From NCBI RefSeq assembly GCF_042658925.1, contig NZ_JBHSRF010000037.1, positions 1 to 64,000 on the forward strand: a stretch of DNA of 64,000 nucleotides, written 5' to 3'. Source of the stretch: Sphaerisporangium aureirubrum. Lineage in GTDB: Bacteria; Actinomycetota; Actinomycetes; Streptosporangiales; Streptosporangiaceae. Both the position numbers and the translations under genes were made by a program. Shown here piece by piece: positions 1 through 6,953 of the stretch. The notes beneath the pieces are model-generated. The model had not been told where the DNA came from. It did not search any database and was given only the letters and a program-made list of their open reading frames with translations. Positions within the stretch are counted from its first letter, which is position 1. Each line of letters starts with the position of its first letter.

Positions 1-102
1 GTGAGCATCAGCCAACTCCCCGAATGGGGCGACGGCGAAGACCCCAGCGCCACCCCCACAATCACCCCCACCTTCACCCCAACCGCAACCTCCACCACCT
101 GA
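1..102 (+). CDS. 3' end of a truncated gene, Pro/Thr-rich tail
   Basis: An open frame runs from base 1 to a TGA at 100-102 and encodes a 33-residue stretch ending in a Thr/Pro-rich tail with alternating TP motifs. Most of the gene lies before the window, so no function can be given. A Pro/Thr-rich C-terminus is typical of low-complexity linkers or secreted or cell-wall proteins. The GTG at base 1 could be read as a start, but no ribosome-binding context is visible, so I treat it as the end of a longer gene. Confidence 0.45.
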   Translation: MSISQLPEWGDGEDPSATPTITPTFTPTATSTT

Positions 103-144
103 CCGCAGCGGCCTCCGTCACCTCGACCCCCACCACCTGACCGC
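92..144 (+). repeat. 15-bp direct repeat spanning the first gene's stop codon
   Basis: The 15-mer CCACCACCTGACCGC occurs at 92-106 and again at 130-144. It includes the TGA stop of the upstream gene, so the end of that gene looks locally duplicated. The second copy again reads Pro-Thr-Thr-stop in one frame. Confidence 0.6.
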
Positions 145-441
145 CTCGCTTTCCGCCGCCTTTGAGGGGTTTGTCCGCTCCGGCCCCGCGACGATGGGAC
201 GTCGTCGGGCAATGTCGGCGCCGCCGGGCTGCGGAAACCCGCGCGTGCGGGGCGCCGCGGAAAATGGTCCTCGCGGAGGGCGCGCTCCGCGCGGATGCCG
301 CAAGGGCTGTGTTCGAGCGGGGGACACCCCCGCACCCCCGAGCCTGCCGGGCTCACCGCACCCACCGTGAAGCGCCTTCTCTCCCATGGCTCCCGCTGTA
401 AGGTGCGGGCGCACCGATCCGGCGCTGCCCGTATGCCGCAC
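103..441. other. Intergenic, no gene recognised
   Basis: The 339 bases after the first stop contain only short GC-driven open frames on both strands, with arginine-, proline- and glycine-rich translations and no recognisable domain. No RNA gene or convincing terminator was seen. The stretch probably holds the 3' regions of two genes that end toward each other. Confidence 0.5.
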
Positions 442-939
442 TCACGCGTCCCGCTCGTCCCGCATCCCACCTGGACGGCCGCCACCAGGTCCGCGCCACT
501 TGCCCGTCCTCTGATCCTCATCGCCCTGAGCGCTCGGCGCGACGAGTTCGAACCACACCATCGTCCCGCTCACCCGCCGTTCGAACCCCCATTGGGCCGC
601 GAGCCCGTCGACCAGCAGTAGCCCTCGCCCGTTGGTCTCGACATCCCCGGGCCTGCGCACATGCGGGACGTCAGCCGATCCCGTGTCCTCCACGGCGACC
701 AGCACCCAGTCCCCGGTGAAGGCCACAGAGACGAGAAAGTCCCGCTCCACGGCATGCCGCACCACGTTCCCGGCAAGCTCACTGGTCAGCAACACCGCAT
801 CGTCGCGGCAGGGATGTCCGTCCCCGAGTAGTTCCCCGACGAACGCCCGAGCGGGCCGCACCTGCGCCGCCGACGGCGCGAACCGACGCGAGAGCACAGG
901 GCGCGCCGTAAGCGCGGTCCGAGGGTGACTCACGATCAC
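442..939 (-). CDS. ATP-binding anti-sigma-type regulatory protein (HATPase_c_2)
   Basis: A 165-aa RsbW/SpoIIAB-type GHKL ATPase fold. After an N-terminal helix comes the N-box ELAGNVVRHAV, then the G1 motif VEDTGS and the G2 motif GRGLLLVDGL. Members bind ATP and often act as serine kinases or anti-sigma partners. The GTG at 939 is chosen because an AAGGA ribosome-binding sequence sits 6 nt upstream; an ORF start at 1023 would add 28 poorly structured residues. The gene is divergent from an XRE/DUF5753 regulator and a DUF397 gene. That three-gene arrangement recurs in actinomycetes around developmental regulators (WhiJ-like systems). Its target is unknown. Confidence 0.85.
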   Translation of the reverse strand: MIVSHPRTALTARPVLSRRFAPSAAQVRPARAFVGELLGDGHPCRDDAVLLTSELAGNVVRHAVERDFLVSVAFTGDWVLVAVEDTGSADVPHVRRPGDVETNGRGLLLVDGLAAQWGFERRVSGTMVWFELVAPSAQGDEDQRTGKWRGPGGGRPGGMRDERDA

Positions 940-1073
940 CGCTGATCCTTCCTGCGGATGGAGCGTTCCGGGGACTTGCCGGGACCGGCCCGCGATTCTG
1001 ACTCTGTGTGTACGATCCGTCACTTGACGATGTCATGGCGCAGGCAATCTTGGAGGTGCAACCGCAAAGAAAT

Positions 1074-1083
1074 ACAAATTTGT
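1074..1083. promoter_or_regulatory. 10-bp perfect palindrome in the divergent promoter region
   Basis: ACAAATTTGT is a perfect palindrome in an AT-rich island between the divergent ATPase gene and the XRE regulator, 55 bp before the regulator's start. It could be an operator for the regulator. A TTGACG hexamer lies at 1024-1029. Both roles are inference from position and symmetry. Confidence 0.35.
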
Positions 1084-1138
1084 GGGCTCCGGCAGCGGCT
1101 TTTCCGTACCCCAAACTCCGACAAGGAGCGACAAATCC

Positions 1139-1990
1139 ATGAATGCCAAGCGGGCAATGACGTTGAGGGCCCAGTGGCTCGGCCGAGAGCTGCGACAGCT
1201 CCGGGAAATGAGCGGGCTCACCCTCAAGGAGGCGGGCGGCTTCGTTCAGCGTGACGGCGGGACCATCAGTCGCGTGGAAGCCGGCATCTATCCCGCGCGG
1301 ACACCCGATGTGCTCGCGATGCTGGATCTGTACGGTGTCACCGACACAACCCGTCGGGACGGTTTACTACGACTGGCGCGTGAGGTGTGGCAGAGCGGTT
1401 GGTGGGACAGCTACTCCGAAGACCTGTCCAAGGTCATGGTCGATTACGCCTGGGTCGAGTCCCGTGCCCGCCGGATCCGCTCCTTCGACGCGCTGGTGAT
1501 CCCCGGTCTGTTGCAGACCCGCCCGTACATGGAGGCGGTGCAGCAGGCCGTCGTAGATTCCTCTCCTGTGCAGATCACCTCTGGAATCCGATTTCGTCTC
1601 ACCCGTCAGCAGATCCTTACCGGCCCGGAGCCACCCCATGTCGAGGCGATCTTGGACGAGAGCCTCCTGCGTCGACGCCAAGGAGGACGGGAGGTGCTGA
1701 AAGAACAACTCGACCACCTCGTCACCATCGCCGAACGGCCGAACATCGAGATACGCATCCTCCCTTTCACCTCGGGTGCCCACGCCAGTCCAGAGGGAGC
1801 CTTCAGGATCTTCGAGATGCCCGAACCGTATCCAGAGGTCGCCTACATGGACACTCCTGGTGGAGGGATTTACGCGGAAGCGAGTGAAGTGCAGCGGTTT
1901 ATACTCAAGTTTGATCACATTCGCAGTGATTCACTGGATTCATCGGAATCGATCAAGCTGATACGAGCGACCGCCGAAGCTTTGCACTAG
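1139..1990 (+). CDS. XRE-family helix-turn-helix regulator with DUF5753
   Basis: A 283-aa protein. Residues 10-65 form an XRE helix-turn-helix (GLTLKEAGGF, then GTISRVEAG). The rest matches the DUF5753 domain found in actinomycete regulators of the WhiJ type, including the conserved IPGLLQTRPYM segment and the RQ..L turn. The start at 1139 is supported by AAGGAG at 1122-1127; a longer frame opening at 1082 lacks such a site. It is followed 19 bases later by a DUF397 gene and is divergent from an RsbW-like ATPase. In studied systems the DUF397 partner modulates DNA binding by the XRE protein during development or antibiotic production. Confidence 0.93.
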   Translation: MNAKRAMTLRAQWLGRELRQLREMSGLTLKEAGGFVQRDGGTISRVEAGIYPARTPDVLAMLDLYGVTDTTRRDGLLRLAREVWQSGWWDSYSEDLSKVMVDYAWVESRARRIRSFDALVIPGLLQTRPYMEAVQQAVVDSSPVQITSGIRFRLTRQQILTGPEPPHVEAILDESLLRRRQGGREVLKEQLDHLVTIAERPNIEIRILPFTSGAHASPEGAFRIFEMPEPYPEVAYMDTPGGGIYAEASEVQRFILKFDHIRSDSLDSSESIKLIRATAEALH

Positions 1991-2009
1991 CGGGAATGGA
2001 GAGTCCTGC

Positions 2010-2231
2010 ATGTCTACCTCCGAATACCAGCCAGTCGTCGCATGGCATATCAGCACCTTCAGTCCCGACGGCGGCCCCAACTGTGTGGAGGCCGGTCCGT
2101 TGTCGGACGGCAGTGAGCGCATCGCCGTGCGGCACAGCCGGCACCCGGAGGGTCCGGTGATCATCTACACCCGGGCCGAGTGGGACGCGTTCCTGGCCGG
2201 GGTGCGGGCGAACGAGTTCGACTTCGAGTAG
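2010..2231 (+). CDS. DUF397 small protein
   Basis: A 73-aa acidic protein. The conserved DUF397 core is present: NCVEAGPLSDG, then IAVRHSRHPEGPVIIYTRAEW and the C-terminal FLAGVRANEFD. It lies directly downstream of the XRE/DUF5753 regulator and is likely co-transcribed with it. Family members are small partners of such regulators, thought to antagonise or tune them. A GGAGAG sequence precedes the ATG. Confidence 0.92.
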   Translation: MSTSEYQPVVAWHISTFSPDGGPNCVEAGPLSDGSERIAVRHSRHPEGPVIIYTRAEWDAFLAGVRANEFDFE

Positions 2232-2363
2232 GGGAGAGGCCAGTGGCAACGGTGGGTCCGGGGGCGCGATGCGGAGCCTGGGATTCTTGCACGTAGGTGG
2301 CCTTGGATTCCCTCCCCGAAACAGCTGTCCTCATCAGCCCGACTGCCTGGAGGCAGCAGTCCG

Positions 2364-3644
2364 ATGTTGCTGAGTTTCCGCGTGGCCAACCATCGTTCGC
2401 TCCGTACCGAGCAGCAGTTGCTGCTCGCTCCCAGCTCTGGCGTCGGCACTCCGGCGGAAGCCGATTGGCGAGCTGTTCCGGTGGCCGGAATCTTCGGTCC
2501 CAACGCTTCGGGCAAGTCGAACGTCATAGACGCGTTGCTGTACATGCGAGACCTGGTACTCGGCTCCCTACGGGAGAGTGAGCCGGATGGAGGGATCCGG
2601 CGTCACCCCTTCGCGTTGGACGCCGCCGCGTGTGAAGAGCCGTCCACGTACGTGGTCGATCTGCTGCTCGAAGGCGTTCGGTACACGTACGGGTTCGCGG
2701 TGGACGACGCGCGGGTGGTGGAGGAGTGGATGTGCAGCTATCCGCATAGGCGGAAAAGCATCATTTTTCACCGAAAGCTTGATGAGTATTCGCACAGGGA
2801 GCCTTCGCAGTCCACGGTGCAGGAAATCACGGCGTCGAACGTGCTCTACCTGTCCGTGGCGGCGAGAACGAAGCAGGTGCTCGTCCGGCCGGTGTACGAC
2901 TGGTTCGCGGGTGTCCTCAGCCGCAAGGCGACGGGCCTCCGTGTCCCTGGTGGCAACGGCGATCTGAAGGTCATGGACGACCTCGGCCTCCTTGGGCGGC
3001 TGGCGGCGTTACTCCAGGCGGTGGACACCGGGATCGAGTTGGCCGAGGAGACTCAGAGCGAGCCGGACAGGCTATCCACTTGCATGGACAGCCCCGACGG
3101 CCACCCGCTGGCTGCGGACAAGTACATGATCTTCAGGCATCGGGCGCGGGACGGCACGTTCGCCCTGAGATGGCGAGATCAGTCGCTCGGGACCCGAGTT
3201 CTCTTCGAGATATGCCTGCCGATCCTCTTGTCGCTGGATCGGGGCACGCCCTTGCTGGTGGACGAGTTGGACTCCAGCCTGCATCCGTACTTGTCGGCCC
3301 GGCTGATCCGCTTGTTCGCCGACCCGTCGACCAATCCACGGGGCGCACAGCTCGTCTTCACCAGCCTTGACGTCACGCTGCTCGGGCGGATCCAGGGGGA
3401 GGAGGTGCTGGGCCGGGATCATGTCTGGTTCACGGAAAAGGACGAATATGGGGTGACCGAGTTGTTTGCCCTTTCCGGGTTCGAGACCCGCGAGGAAGAG
3501 AGCTGGGGTCGGAGATACCTTGCCGGGCGCTGTGGCGCTGTCCCTGTCGTCGATGACGATCTCTTCGCCGCCGCTCTGGCAACGCGTGCGGAGGGGGACG
3601 ACGACGGTGTGTCGGGAGCGCGCGGCCAGGAAGGTCGGCGCTGA
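2364..3644 (+). CDS. AAA15-type ATPase (COG1106), SMC/RecF-like
   Basis: A 426-aa P-loop ATPase of the AAA_15/AAA_21 group. It opens with the MLLSFRVANHRSL strand and the Walker A GPNASGKSN near residue 50, and ends with an ABC-type Walker B (LLVDELDSSLHP) followed by a D-loop/switch region (QLVFTSLD). Relatives act in phage defence (RloC-like proteins, the AriA component of PARIS) or have unknown roles. A TOPRIM/RloB-type nuclease partner usually follows; here the next gene is an unrelated ABC ATPase, so this copy is an orphan. GGAGG lies 10 nt before the ATG. GC is lower than in neighbouring genes, hinting at acquisition. Confidence 0.82.
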   Translation: MLLSFRVANHRSLRTEQQLLLAPSSGVGTPAEADWRAVPVAGIFGPNASGKSNVIDALLYMRDLVLGSLRESEPDGGIRRHPFALDAAACEEPSTYVVDLLLEGVRYTYGFAVDDARVVEEWMCSYPHRRKSIIFHRKLDEYSHREPSQSTVQEITASNVLYLSVAARTKQVLVRPVYDWFAGVLSRKATGLRVPGGNGDLKVMDDLGLLGRLAALLQAVDTGIELAEETQSEPDRLSTCMDSPDGHPLAADKYMIFRHRARDGTFALRWRDQSLGTRVLFEICLPILLSLDRGTPLLVDELDSSLHPYLSARLIRLFADPSTNPRGAQLVFTSLDVTLLGRIQGEEVLGRDHVWFTEKDEYGVTELFALSGFETREEESWGRRYLAGRCGAVPVVDDDLFAAALATRAEGDDDGVSGARGQEGRR

Positions 3645-3715
3645 ACAGCTTGGGTGACTCCCGCTGTTTGGCGTGCCGGCGTCGGTTCCTATGCTGCTTC
3701 GGGAGAGGGGGGCCG

Positions 3716-4591
3716 ATGGGCGAGGGACGTGGGGTGTGGCCGCGGCGGGATGGGGCGGCGGTTGAGTTGGTTGGGGTTGGGGTCAGGGTGGGTGGGGGGA
3801 GGGTGTTGGTGGATGAGGTGGATTGGCGGGTGGAGTTTGGGGGGCATTGGGTGGTGCTTGGGGGTAATGGGGCTGGGAAGACGACGTTGCTGGGGATTGC
3901 GGGGGCTGTGCGGCATCCGAGTTCGGGGGTGGCTTCGGTGCTGGGGCATCGGCTGGGGCGGGTGGATATGCGGGAGTTGCGGCGGCATATCGGGCTGGTG
4001 GCGGTTGGTCGGCGGCTGGTGGATGAGGAGTTGATGGAGGAGGAGGGGCTCACCGCTCATGAGGTGGTGCTGACGGGGTTCACGGGTACCAGTGCGCCGC
4101 TGTGGGACCGGTACGGGGGCGCCGAGCACGAGCGGGCGCATGCCCTGCTGGCCGATCTCGGGTGCAAGGATCTGGCGGACCGGCCGTTCGCGGTGTGTTC
4201 CCAGGGGGAGCGTGCTCGTGTGCGGGTCGCCCGGGCGCTGATGCCCGATCCCGCGCTTCTCCTGCTGGACGAGCCCTTCGCGGGGCTCGATCTTCCCGGT
4301 CGGGAAGACCTCATCGCCGCGGTGGAGGACCTGGCGCGCGCCCATCCGTCTCTCACCACGATCCTCGTGACCCATCACCTGGAGGAGGTGCCGGCCACCA
4401 CCACCCATGCCCTCCTTCTCCGTGACGCCCGTGTGCTCGCCTCCGGCCCGGTGCGGGAGACTCTCACCTCCGCGACGCTGTCGGCCTGCTTCGCCCGGCC
4501 CCTCACCCTCGGCCACCTGGACGGTCGCTGGCATGTCCGCGCGGTCAGAGACGGCGGTGGGTCCAGCGGCCGGCCAGGAGGGTGCCGGTGA
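3716..4591 (+). CDS. ABC transporter ATP-binding protein (ModF/COG1119-like)
   Basis: A 291-aa single ABC ATPase. Walker A is GGNGAGKTTLL, the signature is the variant CSQGERARV, Walker B is ALLLLDEPFAG and the switch is LVTHH. The EVVLTGF segment and variant signature resemble the ModF-like group. No permease is adjacent, so the partner and substrate are unknown. The ATG at 3716 follows a GGGAGAGGGGGG stretch. The first third of the gene is strikingly G/T-rich on the coding strand, unlike its 3' part. The 3' end overlaps the convergent amidohydrolase by 47 bp. Confidence 0.85.
   Translation: MGEGRGVWPRRDGAAVELVGVGVRVGGGRVLVDEVDWRVEFGGHWVVLGGNGAGKTTLLGIAGAVRHPSSGVASVLGHRLGRVDMRELRRHIGLVAVGRRLVDEELMEEEGLTAHEVVLTGFTGTSAPLWDRYGGAEHERAHALLADLGCKDLADRPFAVCSQGERARVRVARALMPDPALLLLDEPFAGLDLPGREDLIAAVEDLARAHPSLTTILVTHHLEEVPATTTHALLLRDARVLASGPVRETLTSATLSACFARPLTLGHLDGRWHVRAVRDGGGSSGRPGGCR
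3773..3803 (+). other. G-quadruplex-capable tract inside the ABC ATPase gene
   Basis: Five or more runs of three to six guanines, separated by 1-3 bases, lie on the coding strand about 60 nt into the ATPase gene. The runs are at 3773-3776, 3779-3782, 3786-3788, 3790-3792, 3794-3799 and 3801-3803. The tract could fold into a G-quadruplex in the mRNA or non-template strand. Any effect on expression is inference. Confidence 0.5.
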
Positions 4592-5981
4592 TCTCGATGT
4601 CGCGGAGGGCGTCAGGGGGGAGGGCCGAGGGGTCGTCGGCGGTGATGACCAGGTCGGCGGGGGCGCCGGGGGAGAGGTCGGCTCGGGTGGAGGCGGAGAG
4701 GGCGGCCTTCAGGGGGAGGGACTGCTCGGGGTGCCATGGGGGGCGGGTGTCGTCGGTTCTGGTCACGGCGGAGGCTATGCCGTCCCAGGGGTTCAGGGGG
4801 GCCACGGGGGCGTCGGAGCCGAATTCCAAGGTCGCGCCGGCGGCGAGGAGGGTGGCGTAGGGGTAGGCGCGGTGGGTCTGGCCTTTCCAGTAGGTGTCGG
4901 CGATCTCCCGGTCGTCGGGGGCGTGCGAGGGCTGGACGCCGGCCACCAGGCCATGGCGGGCGAATCTGGGGAGGTCGGTGGGGGTCACCAGCTGGGCGTG
5001 TTCTATGCGGCCGGGGCAGCCCACGGCTTCGAAGGCGTCCAGGGTTATGCCCACGGCCAGGTCGCCGATGGCGTGGACGGCGGGGTGGACGCCGTGGGCG
5101 GTGGCGAGGGCCATCAGGGTGCGGAGTTCCTCGGGCTGGATCTCCAGGGAGCCGAGGAACGAGGTGCCGGGGTAAGGGATCTCGCAGTAGGCGGTCTTGG
5201 TGTTGAGGGAGCCGTCGGTGAAGATCTTGACGGGGCCGACCGTCAGGAGGCCGCCTGAGCCGGGGACGGGGGCGCCGGTGCGCAGGCCGCGGCCGATGGC
5301 CTCCTCCAGGCGGTTCCTGGGGATGGAGCAGATGACGCGGACGTCGAGCCGGTGGGCACGGGCGCGGCGGGTCCAGTCGGTGACGTTGTCCGCCATCTCG
5401 AAGTCCTGGAAGCCGACCACGCCCCGGGCGGCGGCCGCGGTGGCGGCCTCGGTCACCCAGCGGTCCAGTTCCCGTTGCGGAGGCTTCGGCAGGGCGGTCA
5501 CGGCGGCGTAGCACTCCTGCTCGCGCAGCACGCCCGTGGGGTGGTCGCCCCGGCCGATCAGGGTCAGGGCGGCGGGGCTGAGCCAGACCGTGTGCAGGTC
5601 CTGGCTCATCAAGGCGATGGCGACGCCGGGGGCCGCGGCCTCCAGCAGGGACTTGTGCGGCGTGTCCGGCCACAGGCCGTCGCGGAAGCCGAACCCCACG
5701 GCGATCCCGGAGCCCGGGGCGGCGGAGGTCATCAGCGTCACCGCCTCGCGCGCCGAGCGGGCGCCGCCGAGGTCCACCCGGCGGCGGGTCTGCGCCCACT
5801 GGACGGCGTGCACGTGCGCGTCCCACAGTCCCGGCAGCACGGTTCCGCCCAGGACGTCCACCGTCTCCGTGCCGGGCGGCGGCTCGGCGCCGGGCTCCGC
5901 GATCACGCCGTCGACGACCAGGACATCGAGGATGGGCCCGCCGAGACCAGCACGGGCGTTGCGCAGCAGGAGTGAGGACAT
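4545..5981 (-). CDS. Amidohydrolase family protein (YtcJ-like)
   Basis: A 478-aa metal-dependent hydrolase of the amidohydrolase_3/YtcJ group. The first metal-binding strand gives LWDAHVHAVQW. Further ligand strands are HPAVHAIGD and RIEHAQL, and the catalytic aspartate is in EFGSDAPVAPLNPW. The C-terminal ADLVITADDPS closes the small beta-sandwich domain. The substrate is unknown; family members hydrolyse amides or cyclic ureides. The ATG at 5981 (MSSLLLRNA) begins where the family's N-terminal beta-strand begins; frames opening further upstream add unrelated residues. The gene is convergent with the ABC ATPase. Confidence 0.88.
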   Translation of the reverse strand: MSSLLLRNARAGLGGPILDVLVVDGVIAEPGAEPPPGTETVDVLGGTVLPGLWDAHVHAVQWAQTRRRVDLGGARSAREAVTLMTSAAPGSGIAVGFGFRDGLWPDTPHKSLLEAAAPGVAIALMSQDLHTVWLSPAALTLIGRGDHPTGVLREQECYAAVTALPKPPQRELDRWVTEAATAAAARGVVGFQDFEMADNVTDWTRRARAHRLDVRVICSIPRNRLEEAIGRGLRTGAPVPGSGGLLTVGPVKIFTDGSLNTKTAYCEIPYPGTSFLGSLEIQPEELRTLMALATAHGVHPAVHAIGDLAVGITLDAFEAVGCPGRIEHAQLVTPTDLPRFARHGLVAGVQPSHAPDDREIADTYWKGQTHRAYPYATLLAAGATLEFGSDAPVAPLNPWDGIASAVTRTDDTRPPWHPEQSLPLKAALSASTRADLSPGAPADLVITADDPSALPPDALRDIEITGTLLAGRWTHRRL

Positions 5982-6174
5982 GCCGTGAATGGTAGGGCCG
6001 CCCTGGAACACCCGATCGATCTTCCCGGCCTTCCCCTGAACAATGAGGGGGCACCCGGGATCCGGCCGGCCCACCGCTTCGCCGAGGGCCCCGAGGGGAT
6101 CGGGCGGGTGTCCCGGCCCCCGCTCGCCGGGGGCCCCGAGATCCTCGGGAAGGGATCGGCCTGTGCGCAGAACC

Positions 6175-6502
6175 ATGGCCCCGCTGCTGGTCACCGTCCT
6201 CGTGGTCTTCACCGCCTACCAACTCCTCACCCCGGTCCTGGCGCCGCTGTCCCGTGAGCTGGAGCTGACCGAGACCGAGCTCGGGATCGTATCCGGGGCT
6301 GGCCGGGTTCGCGGCCGTCGCGGCGCTCGGCGTGGACGGCGCGCTGCCCCCGGGGGCGGCCTTCGCGCTGATGATCCTGACCCGGGGCCTGGTGTTCGGC
6401 GCCGCCCTCGTCGCGCTCGGCCTGGTGTGGGCGTCCCCCGCCGCCCGGCGGGACGGCGCCCCCGCGCCGGAGGCCCCGCAGGATGCCGGGGTGTCCCCCT
6501 GA
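6175..6502 (+). pseudogene. MFS transporter remnant (internally deleted, frameshifted)
   Basis: An ATG at 6175 opens a typical first MFS membrane segment (MAPLLVTVLVVFTAYQLLTP) and the following loop, ending near GIVSG. The frame then shifts near 6290: the hydrophobic helices AFALMILTRGL and FGAALVALGLVW, and a stop at 6500-6502, are read in another frame. An intact MFS protein needs about 400 residues, so most of the gene is missing. It is best read as a deletion and frameshift relic. Confidence 0.7.
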
Positions 6503-6552
6503 GACACGCCGATACGAGATGTGGCGGTGTGACGTAGGGGGCACCCCCATAT

Positions 6553-6805
6553 ATGGTGTTCCTCGCAGCTGGTTCGGCCGCTCATCCAGGGTGGCCGAGG
6601 CAAGAGGGAACCCGGTGCGGCCATGTCCGCGCGCACTCGCGCGCGCTCGCCAATTCCGGGACTGCCCCGCAGCGGTGATTGGGAACGAACGCCGTCATGA
6701 AGCACTGGATCCCCCCGGCCCCGAGCCGGAGCGGCCCGGGAAGCGACGGCCAGTAGGCGAACGCGGCGTCCCGCCGTGCTGCCCATGAGTCCGAAGACCT
6801 GCCAG
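6553..6805 (+). promoter_or_regulatory. Cobalamin (B12) riboswitch
   Basis: The leader carries the conserved cobalamin aptamer elements in order. AGAGGGAACCCGGTG is near 6603 and CCGGGACTGCCCCGC at 6656-6670, followed by AGCGGTGATT and GGGAACGAA. Then come the B12-box region AGCACTGG at 6701-6708, CCCGGGAAGCGACGGCCAGTAGG, and the closing strand GTCCGAAGACCTGCC at 6789-6803. It precedes nrdA by about 150 nt. In Streptomyces a B12 riboswitch is known to shut off class Ia nrdAB when cobalamin allows the class II enzyme to work, so the same repression is expected here. Confidence 0.95.
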
Positions 6806-6808
6806 CGC

Positions 6809-6835
6809 GCCGCGCGCCGCCGATAGGCGCGCGGC
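6809..6835 (+). terminator. Hairpin in the B12 riboswitch expression platform
   Basis: GCCGCGCGCC (6809-6818) pairs perfectly with GGCGCGCGGC (6826-6835) around a 7-nt loop, immediately after the aptamer. No U-tract follows, as is common for actinomycete attenuators. A second weaker GC-rich inverted repeat follows around 6834-6870. The hairpin probably mediates transcriptional or translational control of nrdA. Confidence 0.6.
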
Positions 6836-6953
6836 CGGTCCGAGGCCGCGTGGGACGGCCGGCGGCCCCGGCACACGCCCCGGCGTGGCCGTCGGCATGC
6901 CCCTCCCCGCGCGCACCGGGCCCACCGGTCACAAGGGTCGCGAGGAGAGAGCT

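Noticed and set aside
162..621. Short open frames in the first 600 bases
   Set aside because: Low-complexity translations, no ribosome-binding sites, and partial overlap with the anti-sigma-type ATPase gene on the other strand.
2364..4591. PARIS-type two-gene defence system
   Set aside because: The second gene is an ordinary ABC ATPase with Walker motifs, not a DUF4435/TOPRIM nuclease.
4612..6876. 754-aa minus-strand frame over the amidohydrolase
   Set aside because: Same strand but wrong frame of the YtcJ-like gene; Arg/Pro-rich and without domain features.
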